Shown piece after piece: positions 15,502 to 22,966 of a DNA stretch of 64,000 nt; the first letter of the stretch is position 1, and the number at the start of each line of letters is the position of its first letter. This DNA comes from Luteipulveratus mongoliensis (GTDB lineage Bacteria; Actinomycetota; Actinomycetes; Actinomycetales; Dermatophilaceae), in NCBI RefSeq assembly GCF_001190945.1, contig NZ_CP011112.1, positions 558,001 through 622,000 of the forward strand, read 5' to 3'. Below the pieces are notes generated by a model. It ran no database searches, was not told the origin of the DNA, and saw only the letters and a program-made list of their open reading frames with translations. The position numbers and the translations under genes are program-made.

Positions 15502-17794
15502 CGGATTCGAGGACCTCGAGCCGGGCGGGGACGTACTTGTGCCAGGGCGTACCCACCCACGGATCGCGGTCCTCGGCAGCCGTCAGCTCGTTGGGCGCGA
15601 CTCCCGTCGTCACAGTGCCGTCGGCATCCTGCACCGTCAGCCCGAAGCCGTTCGGCAGCGACAGGTGTCCCGAGCGCATGGTGTCGGTGGTCTCGATCGA
15701 GACGTCGACCGTGCCGCGTTTGGTGGTCAGTCGTACGCGATCGCCGGTCGTGAGTGCGAGGCCGTCGGCGTCCGTGGTGCTGATGCGCAGTACGCCGTCC
15801 GCACCTCGTCGTCGCCAGGTCGGGTCGCGCATGATCGTGTTGGCCGTGAAGGCGCGGCGCTCGCCTGCCGCGAGGACGAACGGCCAGTCATCGTCATCGG
15901 CCGGCGAACGGTCGGCCAGTGCGGCCACCTCTGACCGCAGCTCTGGGAGATCCAGCTGGACCCGACCGTCGGGCGTCTTGACCCGGCGCCAGATCTCCGC
16001 CTCGTCGTCCTCGGTGATGACGACTCCGTGCGAGCCGGCCAGAATTGCGTCGAAGAGCGCCTCACCCGCCGCCGGACCTTCCCCGTAGCCCGCACGCTTC
16101 ACACCGGCGGCGTTGTCGGTGGCGCACTTGTGAGCGGCAGCCCACAGCACGGCGGCGGCCGCAGCTCCGTCGGGCAAGGTCGGCCCGAGGGTGCGATAGA
16201 GAAGGACAGGTGCGAGCTTGGCGAGTCGCGCATCACCCATCGCGGTCAGGAACGCCATCGCGAACTCACCGCGGCCCTGAGCCGCCGCCGCACGCAAGGG
16301 CGCGTAGTCGATGTCCGTCAGCTGCCCGGACGCCTCGACGAGACGAGCGTGGATCTCCGGCTCGGGCAGCGGCCCGTCCGGGGCGGCGACGACCGGGCGC
16401 CGCAGATGGAACATGTTGCGCGGGAAGTCGAAGTTGAAGAACGTCGCCTCCCACTTCTCGAACTGGGTCGGTGCGGGCAGCACGTAGTCGGCCAGCCGTG
16501 CCGTCTCGGTCATCGCGACGTCGATGACGACGAGCAGCTCGAGCGACGACAGCGCTGATCGCATCTTGGCCGAATCCGCAAGGGAGTGAGCGGGATTCGC
16601 GCTCTCGACGACCATCGCTCGGTAGCGGTCCGGGTGATCGGTGAGGATCTCCTCAGCGATGACATTGCACGGGACCAGACCGCTGATGATCGGCGCCTTG
16701 GCCACCGGACTCACCGGACCCTCGCCGGCCGGGTGTCCGCGATCACGACCGAGCGGAACGACACTCGACGAGCGATACTGCGCGCCCGACTTCCCGAAGT
16801 TGCCGGTCAGCAGCCAGATCAGCTTTTCGACGTAGCTCACGAGCGTCGAGTCGCGACCCATCTGTACGCCGAGGTCCTCGAGGGCAGCGACCGAGGAGGC
16901 GGACGCGATACGCCGGGAGGCGCGGCGTACAAGATCTTCGGGCACGTCAGCGAGCGAGCAATACCGAGCGATATCAACGGTTTTCAGCACTGCGACGACT
17001 TCGTCGACGCCGCTTGCATGGTCGGCCAGCCAGGCGACATCCGTCAGCGACTCCTGCACGAGCACGGCCGCCATCGCGGTGAGGACGTATGCATCGCCGC
17101 CCGGCCGTACCTGCAGGTGGAAGTCGGCCAGCTCGGCAGTCTCGGTCCGCACGGGGTCGATGACCACCATCGACCGCGAGGGGTCCTTGGCGATCTCCTT
17201 CAGCACCGCTCGCGCTCGCGGGAACCCGTGCGACTGATACGGATTCTTGCCGATGAAGAAGGCGACCTCACAGTGCTCGACGTCCGCGCGGGTCATGCCG
17301 CCGAGCATCCGCGCACTGACCCAGAAGTCGCCAGTCTTCTCCTGCGCCAACGCACTTGAGCGATAGGTCGACCCGAAGGCTCGCGTGGTCGCGGTGGAGT
17401 ACGAGCCGCCCAAGTGATTGCCCTGCCCGCCACCGCCGTAGTAGAAGATCGTCTTCCCGCCGTGGGTGTCGCGCACCAGACCGAGCTGCGCGGCGACCTC
17501 GCGGATCGCGGTGTCCCAGTCGATCTCCTCGAACGTCCCGTCGGCCCGCCGTCGCAACGGCTGGGTGATCCGGTCCGTCTTGCCGTTCTGGTAGTGGTCG
17601 AGCCGGAGGGCCTTGTTGCAGGTGTAGCCCTCGGACGTCGGGTGCTGATGGTCGCCGCGGATCTTGTCGAACGACCGCCCGTCATCGCCGACCTTGATCT
17701 CGATCCCGCAGTTGCACTCGCAGAGGATGCAGGCGCTCGGCGCCCAGCCGTCCGTGTCACGGACCCTGCGTCCTGCGATCGTCACGTCAGTCAT
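15482..17794 (-). CDS. Molybdopterin oxidoreductase, formate dehydrogenase/nitrate reductase-like
   Basis: The protein has 770 residues. The N-terminal [4Fe-4S] motif is complete: Cys22, Cys25, Cys29 and Cys59 (CILCECNCG and GYTCNKA). The molybdopterin domain follows, with a GGGGQGN-type cofactor loop. The C-terminal dinucleotide-binding domain (from about 650) includes TANTIMRDPTWRR and LTTGDRVRLTTKRGTV. There is no Tat signal, so it is cytosolic. The substrate is not predictable; single-subunit members resemble assimilatory nitrate reductases and FdhF-like enzymes. The start has GAGGAG seven bases upstream. No cofactor or partner subunit genes lie nearby. Confidence 0.9.
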   Translation of the reverse strand: MTDVTIAGRRVRDTDGWAPSACILCECNCGIEIKVGDDGRSFDKIRGDHQHPTSEGYTCNKALRLDHYQNGKTDRITQPLRRRADGTFEEIDWDTAIREVAAQLGLVRDTHGGKTIFYYGGGGQGNHLGGSYSTATTRAFGSTYRSSALAQEKTGDFWVSARMLGGMTRADVEHCEVAFFIGKNPYQSHGFPRARAVLKEIAKDPSRSMVVIDPVRTETAELADFHLQVRPGGDAYVLTAMAAVLVQESLTDVAWLADHASGVDEVVAVLKTVDIARYCSLADVPEDLVRRASRRIASASSVAALEDLGVQMGRDSTLVSYVEKLIWLLTGNFGKSGAQYRSSSVVPLGRDRGHPAGEGPVSPVAKAPIISGLVPCNVIAEEILTDHPDRYRAMVVESANPAHSLADSAKMRSALSSLELLVVIDVAMTETARLADYVLPAPTQFEKWEATFFNFDFPRNMFHLRRPVVAAPDGPLPEPEIHARLVEASGQLTDIDYAPLRAAAAQGRGEFAMAFLTAMGDARLAKLAPVLLYRTLGPTLPDGAAAAAVLWAAAHKCATDNAAGVKRAGYGEGPAAGEALFDAILAGSHGVVITEDDEAEIWRRVKTPDGRVQLDLPELRSEVAALADRSPADDDDWPFVLAAGERRAFTANTIMRDPTWRRRGADGVLRISTTDADGLALTTGDRVRLTTKRGTVDVSIETTDTMRSGHLSLPNGFGLTVQDADGTVTTGVAPNELTAAEDRDPWVGTPWHKYVPARLEVLESATPPTL

Positions 17795-17904
17795 CGCGGA
17801 TCTCCTCGCTCGTCCCGCTTACGACAGTACGTCGCGAGGTCGGACGCGAGAGAGCAAACCAATGGCATCGTGAGTCGGGGAGCCACCAGCAGAGGAGCGG
17901 ATCC

Positions 17905-18204
17905 ATGGTCATCGTCGCCGGATACTTCATCGTCGAGCCGTCGCAGCGCGATGCGTACATCGCGGAGTGCGTGAGTGTCGTCGCGCAGGCTCGCACCGCG
18001 GCCGGATGTCTCGACTTCACCATCGCCGCCGACATCGTCGATCCTGGTCGCATCAACGTCTTCGAGCGGTGGGAGTCCCAGACCGCCGTCGAGGCGTTCC
18101 GCGGGAGCGGCCCCAGCGATGAGCAGGGTGCGGCGATGCTGTCGGGTTCGGTCGCCGAGTACGACATCGCGGACATCCGGTCCCTGTTCGGGCACGAGGG
18201 CTGA
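17905..18204 (+). CDS. Antibiotic biosynthesis monooxygenase (ABM) domain protein
   Basis: The protein has 99 residues in a single ABM ferredoxin-like domain (VIVAGYFIVEPSQRDAYI, then AGCLDFTIAAD and NVFERWES), the usual length for a stand-alone member. Such proteins form dimers and include quinol monooxygenases and heme- or polyketide-modifying enzymes; the substrate is unknown. GAGGAG lies about nine bases before the ATG. It is divergent from the molybdopterin enzyme and followed by a strong bidirectional hairpin, so it is transcribed alone. Confidence 0.85.
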   Translation: MVIVAGYFIVEPSQRDAYIAECVSVVAQARTAAGCLDFTIAADIVDPGRINVFERWESQTAVEAFRGSGPSDEQGAAMLSGSVAEYDIADIRSLFGHEG

Positions 18205-18211
18205 CCCCCGT

Positions 18212-18258
18212 CGTACGACCCGCGGCGCCTCACGCTGGGAGGCGCCGCGGAACGTACG
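18212..18258. terminator. Bidirectional terminator hairpin
   Basis: A perfect 12-bp stem pairs CCGCGGCGCCTC (18220-18231) with GAGGCGCCGCGG (18239-18250) around a 7-nt loop. CGTACG on both sides extends the symmetry after 2-nt interruptions. It sits between the convergent ABM and PepSY genes. The lack of a T-run on either strand is common in high-GC actinobacteria. Confidence 0.7.
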
Positions 18259-18263
18259 TCTTG

Positions 18264-19679
18264 TCAGGCTGCCTGGACTCCGAAGAACCGCCGGGTCGAT
18301 GCGAGCCGACTCAGCACGAACCGGTCCAGCAGCAGCACGATCACCAGGGAGACGCCGAACACGGGCAGGAACACCGCGAGCAGCGTGACCAGCACCGCGA
18401 GGCCCGGCGTGGTCGCAAGAGGCAGCCGCCCACGCGGGGCACCGAGCTCCGCGCTACCGCGAGGCCGACGACGCCACCACATCATCGGACCGGTGACGCA
18501 CGAGACGATCACGCCGAGACAGAACAGCGTGGTGAGCCACATGTTCAGCGTGCCGAACCTGCGTCCCTCGTGCAGCGCGATGCCTTGGGACACGACCTTG
18601 GCCAGGGCCGGGTAGTTGTCGTAGCCGTACGTGCTCACCACGCCGCCGCCGTACTGGTCGACGTGCACGGTGCGCTCTCGGCCGGGGTCGTTGAAGGCGT
18701 ATCCGATGGCCGAGTAGACGCCCTTGCCATCCGCCGGCCAGACCACGGTCACCGGATGTGCCAGCCCCTTCCGGTCGGCCACCGCGACGGTCGTGTCGAC
18801 GTTGGCGACCGATGCCGCCGAGCCCGACTGGGGAACGGGCGACTTCTCCTGAGCCCACGGCACCACGTGGTGGCTGTGCGGGAGTGACTCGTCCAGCGTC
18901 GAGGTCGGGTTGGAGATGGCCCCGTGATCGTCGGACCAGAAGGACGTGCCGCGGGCCGTCACCAGCTGCTGCGCCTGTGCACCCCAGAAGCCGGTCCACG
19001 GCAAGCCCGACACGACCAGCAGCAGGAGGCCACCGCCGATCAGGGCGCCGGTCCGCGCGTGGTTGCTGCGGAGGCGGGAGGCGGGAGTTCCGTTGGCACG
19101 CTGGCGTTTTCGAGCCCGCCGCCCCTTGAAGAACAGGTAGTAGCCCGTCAGTGCCATGACGATCGCCCAGCACGCGCCGAGCTCCATGATGAGCTCGCCG
19201 GTACGGCCGGCCATGAGGTCGCCGTGGATGCGGACCGCGATGCCGCTGACTGTGGTGTCCGGGTTCAGCCCGCCCAGGACCTTGCCGGTGTACGGGTTCA
19301 CGAAGACGTCCCGGGTCGCGCCGGAGCTGGTCGTGAGCGTGAAACGGGTGCTCTCGTCCGGTGCACCTGGCTCGGTCATCGACACGAGCGTTGCGGTCGG
19401 GTTCGCCGCGGCGACCGCCGAACGCTGTGTCTCGTACGGCTGGATGGCCTGACCGGACTGGTGATCCACGCGCATCAGGTCGGCGTGGAGGAGCGGCTCG
19501 AGCTGGAACCGGAAGAGGTAGATCAGACCGGTGACCGCCAGGACGAGCAGCACCGGGATCACGATCGCGGCGGCGTAGAAATGCCATCGCCAGAAGGACC
19601 GGAACAGGCCGGCGGTGCGGGGCTTCCGGGCAATCGGTGTGGTGGGTCGTAGGCGGACAGGGTCGTCGAGAACAGACAT
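18264..19679 (-). CDS. PepSY-associated transmembrane protein
   Basis: The protein has 471 residues. It has an N-terminal helix after FRSFWRWHFYAAAIVIPV, a PepSY segment with VNPYTGKVLGG, IHGDLMAGRTGELIMELG and a long extracellular part, then three or four C-terminal helices. The layout matches PepSY_TM proteins, often linked to iron or copper handling (FoxB/PiuB-like reductases). Conserved His in RIHGDLM and ALHEGRRFG could ligate heme. AAGGAG lies six bases before the ATG. It follows the His-rich membrane protein gene in the same direction, probably as one operon. Confidence 0.88.
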   Translation of the reverse strand: MSVLDDPVRLRPTTPIARKPRTAGLFRSFWRWHFYAAAIVIPVLLVLAVTGLIYLFRFQLEPLLHADLMRVDHQSGQAIQPYETQRSAVAAANPTATLVSMTEPGAPDESTRFTLTTSSGATRDVFVNPYTGKVLGGLNPDTTVSGIAVRIHGDLMAGRTGELIMELGACWAIVMALTGYYLFFKGRRARKRQRANGTPASRLRSNHARTGALIGGGLLLLVVSGLPWTGFWGAQAQQLVTARGTSFWSDDHGAISNPTSTLDESLPHSHHVVPWAQEKSPVPQSGSAASVANVDTTVAVADRKGLAHPVTVVWPADGKGVYSAIGYAFNDPGRERTVHVDQYGGGVVSTYGYDNYPALAKVVSQGIALHEGRRFGTLNMWLTTLFCLGVIVSCVTGPMMWWRRRPRGSAELGAPRGRLPLATTPGLAVLVTLLAVFLPVFGVSLVIVLLLDRFVLSRLASTRRFFGVQAA

Positions 19680-19747
19680 CAGTACTCCTTGGGGCAACGC
19701 ACGATGGATCGCCGACGCAGTCGATGGACCGTCGGCGAAGAGAGGAA

Positions 19748-20422
19748 TCAGGCGAAGCGGAGAACTGGCGGCCCGCGACGAGCCGGACGGCTCGGCGACC
19801 ACAGGGTCTGCAGGGCGTGCGGGCGGCGCCAGCCCACACCCAGAGGGGAGGTCCGTACGGCACTCGGGCGCCCCGCGTACACGAACAGGAGCGAGCCGAG
19901 CCGCAGCACCGTGAGTCGCGCGCGGGCGACGGCGGGCAGTGCGCTCAGGACGGCGTACACGGCACACGCGAAACGCCACGCGCCCTCGGAGCGGCTCAGC
20001 ACCCAGCCGATCAGCAGGGCTACCGCAGCGTGCGCGACCAGCATGGTCGGCGTCGGCAGCAGATCGGCGGCACCCATGTCGTGACCGGTGTGGTCGTACG
20101 TCTGGGTCGGCGCTGCGCTCGTCGCCAGGTGGCCGTGCCCACCATGGACCGGGCTGGGTCGTCCCGCCGACAGCATGTGGGCGACGTGGACCAAGACCTG
20201 GAGGACCGCGAGAAGACACGTCGTCCGGCCGGTGGTCAGCTCACGTCGGGTGAGCGGGAGACCGACGAAGGACAGGAAGGTCACGACGGCGACCGCGCTC
20301 GCCGTGCGGGGGACGGCGCCGCCGGCCATGAGGTGGGCCGTAGTCGAGGCGGCGGCGGCCAGCCACGCGATCGCGAAGGAGCGAGCCAGGCTCGCTCCCA
20401 GGCGAGGCGGCCGCGGCGTCAT
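19748..20422 (-). CDS. Membrane protein with His-rich loop
   Basis: The protein has 224 residues with about four to five hydrophobic helices and no recognised domain. The notable feature is a loop rich in His (PVHGGHGHLA and TYDHTGHDMG), which suggests metal binding, probably copper. The ATG at 20422 is chosen; one at 20458 would add 12 residues. It is the first gene of a likely two-gene operon with the PepSY protein, supporting a shared role in metal uptake or resistance. This function is inferred only from composition and neighbourhood. Confidence 0.72.
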   Translation of the reverse strand: MTPRPPRLGASLARSFAIAWLAAAASTTAHLMAGGAVPRTASAVAVVTFLSFVGLPLTRRELTTGRTTCLLAVLQVLVHVAHMLSAGRPSPVHGGHGHLATSAAPTQTYDHTGHDMGAADLLPTPTMLVAHAAVALLIGWVLSRSEGAWRFACAVYAVLSALPAVARARLTVLRLGSLLFVYAGRPSAVRTSPLGVGWRRPHALQTLWSPSRPARRGPPVLRFA

Positions 20423-20546
20423 GAGCGCCGAGCCTAGCCGTCCGAGCCCCGCGGCCATCGTTCGCCGAATGTTCGTGTTCCGGGGCCGCTGGGCGACACC
20501 CACGATGCCTAGGTTCTCTTTGCATCTATGAGACGGAGGGCCACCG

Positions 20547-21518
20547 ATGGAGACGACCGCTGCGCGGGCTCGCGGGATCACCAAGTCCTTCGGCGATGTC
20601 GTCGCCCTCGACAGTGTCGACCTGGACATCCCGGGCGGGCAGGTGCACGGGCTCGTCGGTCCCAACGGTGCCGGCAAGACCACGCTGCTCGGACTCCTGC
20701 TCGGCCTCTCGATCGCTGACGAGGGAACGCTCGAGATCATGGGTACGCCGGTCAGTCGCGTCCTCGGGGTACCCGACGGTGTCGCCGGATTCGTCGACGG
20801 GCCAGGCCTCTATCCGTCGCTCACCGCCCGGCAGAACCTCGCCGCTCTCGCCGCGCTCCGGGGGTACGCCTCCTCCCGCGCGTCGGAGGTCGACGAGGCT
20901 CTCGAGCAGGTCGGCCTCACGGACGTCGCGGACGATCGGCTCCGCGGGTTCTCGCTCGGAATGCGGCAGCGGCTCGGTCTGGCCGCCGCCCTGCTGACCA
21001 AGCCGCGCCTGCTCGTCCTCGACGAGCCCGCCAACGGACTCGACCCAGCCGGCAAGCGCCACGTCCATCGCGTGCTCAGCAACCTCGCCGCGCAGGGCGT
21101 GGCGGTGGTGATCTCCAGCCACCGGATGGACGACCTCGCCGCGCTCTGTGGCGAGGTGACGATCCTGGCCACCGGTCGCGTCGTCTTCACTGGTCCGGTC
21201 GCCAAGCTGGCTGCGGAGAGCGGTGACCTCGACTACCGGCTGGTGACCTCCGACCCGGCCGCGGCCCGCCGAATCGCTTCTGCGACAACAGGACTCGAGG
21301 TCGTTCTCAGCGCGGGCGCACTCCGCGACGACAGCGCCGTTGTGGTCCGCGGCTCGGTCGCCACGATGGATGCGCTCGTCGCGCAAGTGGTCGGCGCAGG
21401 CATTGCCGTCCGCGAGCTCGGCCCGGTCGTACCGCCACTCGAGGCCGCGTTCCTCGCGCTCACCGGCGCCGACGACTCCCCGGCCGAGGAGAAGTCCGAG
21501 CAGAAGGACGCGTCATGA
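20547..21518 (+). CDS. ABC transporter ATP-binding protein
   Basis: The protein has 323 residues. Walker A is GPNGAGKTT, the Q-loop region is VDGPGLYPSLTARQNL, the signature is FSLGMRQRLGLA, Walker B is LLVLDEPANGLDP and the H-loop is ISSHRMDD. The C-terminal 90 residues are the extra domain seen in exporters of the NatA/CcmA-like type. GGAGGG lies six bases before the ATG. The gene overlaps the permease gene by 4 nt (ATGA), so the two products form one transporter. The gene is divergent from the His-rich membrane protein. Confidence 0.95.
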   Translation: METTAARARGITKSFGDVVALDSVDLDIPGGQVHGLVGPNGAGKTTLLGLLLGLSIADEGTLEIMGTPVSRVLGVPDGVAGFVDGPGLYPSLTARQNLAALAALRGYASSRASEVDEALEQVGLTDVADDRLRGFSLGMRQRLGLAAALLTKPRLLVLDEPANGLDPAGKRHVHRVLSNLAAQGVAVVISSHRMDDLAALCGEVTILATGRVVFTGPVAKLAAESGDLDYRLVTSDPAAARRIASATTGLEVVLSAGALRDDSAVVVRGSVATMDALVAQVVGAGIAVRELGPVVPPLEAAFLALTGADDSPAEEKSEQKDAS

Positions 21519-22963
21519 CCGCAACCATCGACGCCCCGGCGGCGTCGGCCGAGCAGCAGCAGGGCACGCAGCGCGCCGGCCTCGTCCCCACCTACCGGTT
21601 CGAGCTCGTCAAGCTGCTCGCCCAGTGGCGGACTCGACTCGTGCTGGTGGCGTGCTGGGTGGTGCCGGCGCTGTTCGTCGCTGTCGTCAGCAAGCAGAGC
21701 ACGCTGCCCAACGACACCGTGTTCGGCCGGTGGATGCACTCGACCGGCTGGGCCGGCTCGCTGGTGGTGCTGGCCTTCTGCTGCAACTGGGCGCTGCCGC
21801 TGCTGACCTCGCTGGTCGCGGGTGACGTCTTCGCCGCCGAGGACCGGCTGGGCACCTGGCGTCACCTGGTCATGGCGGTGCGCTCGCCGCGCCGGATCTT
21901 CGTCGCCAAGGCGCTCACCAGCGTCACCGTGATCGTCGTGATGGTCACCGGTCTGGCCGTCTCGAGCGTCGTCGGCGGTCTGGTTGCCGTCGGCAACGAT
22001 GCGCTCGTCGGCCTCGATGGTCTGCTGCTCGATCCAGGGCACACAGCACGGATGGTGCTGCTCGCGTGGGTCTACGTGCTGCTGGCGACGCTGACATTCG
22101 CGGCGGTCGGCCTGCTCGGCTCGGTGACCCTCGGTCGGTCGCCGATGGGTCTGCTGGCGCCGGCGCTGCTCGCGTTCGTGCTGCAGCTTGTCCAGCTGCT
22201 GCCGCTGCCGGTAGCCGTCCGGCTGGCGCTGCCGAGCCAGGCCTTCCTCGCCTGGCGCGGCCTGTTCACCACGCCCACGCAGAAGGGACCGCTCGTCGTC
22301 GGGCTGGTCGTCAGCGTGGTGTGGATCGTGGTGGTGACCGCGCTGGCGTACCTGCTGTTCATGCGTCGCGACTTCACCGACGTGGCGTACGACGGCTCCG
22401 GCCGCCGCTTGCTGGTCGCCGGTGTCGTTCCTCTCGTCGTGCTCACTGCGGTGACGGTCGGCGTCATCGCCGTGGCCACTCCGGTGAGCGGGTCAGGGAT
22501 CGAGAAGGCGAAGCTGGAGCGGACGCTCGCGACGTCGTACGCGCACCTCTACCGTCTGCAGGCCCGCGAGCTGCACCGGCCGGACGTCACGGAGGCGCAG
22601 CTACGCGCGAGCGCCGCATGCGACAAGGGCGGCTCCCGCGTGGAGGACCGCGGTCCGGGCAACGACTGGCGCTGCGTCGTCTCGTGGCACATCCCGGGCG
22701 CGACCGCGGTGGGCTCGGCGATCTACCAGCTCGACGCCGCTGCCGACGGACGGTTCGTGGCCGACGGCGACGGGCCCAAGGAAGTCAACGGCTACTTCGT
22801 GGTGCAGACCCCGACCGGTGATGCGCCGAATCCTCTGTGGCAGATCGACGGTCTCGTCGACCTGCAGTCATCCTCCCCGCCTGAGCCTGCTGGACGCCAC
22901 TCCTCCTCCGGCCGAGGTCGCAGGCTCCCTCGGTCCGGCATCGTCGTCACGAAAGAAGGTTGA
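21515..22963 (+). CDS. ABC transporter permease with extracellular C-terminal domain
   Basis: The protein has 482 residues with six hydrophobic segments between about 45 and 320, as in ABC-2 type permeases. After the last helix there is an unusual soluble tail of about 150 residues (from GSGIEKAKLERTLATSY) with two Cys (AACDKGG and WRCVVSW) that could form a disulfide outside the cell. The ATP-binding partner is encoded upstream with a 4-nt overlap. The next gene begins 3 nt downstream, which suggests that the transporter and the phosphoesterase act together. Confidence 0.85.
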   Translation: MTATIDAPAASAEQQQGTQRAGLVPTYRFELVKLLAQWRTRLVLVACWVVPALFVAVVSKQSTLPNDTVFGRWMHSTGWAGSLVVLAFCCNWALPLLTSLVAGDVFAAEDRLGTWRHLVMAVRSPRRIFVAKALTSVTVIVVMVTGLAVSSVVGGLVAVGNDALVGLDGLLLDPGHTARMVLLAWVYVLLATLTFAAVGLLGSVTLGRSPMGLLAPALLAFVLQLVQLLPLPVAVRLALPSQAFLAWRGLFTTPTQKGPLVVGLVVSVVWIVVVTALAYLLFMRRDFTDVAYDGSGRRLLVAGVVPLVVLTAVTVGVIAVATPVSGSGIEKAKLERTLATSYAHLYRLQARELHRPDVTEAQLRASAACDKGGSRVEDRGPGNDWRCVVSWHIPGATAVGSAIYQLDAAADGRFVADGDGPKEVNGYFVVQTPTGDAPNPLWQIDGLVDLQSSSPPEPAGRHSSSGRGRRLPRSGIVVTKEG

Positions 22964-22966
22964 TCC

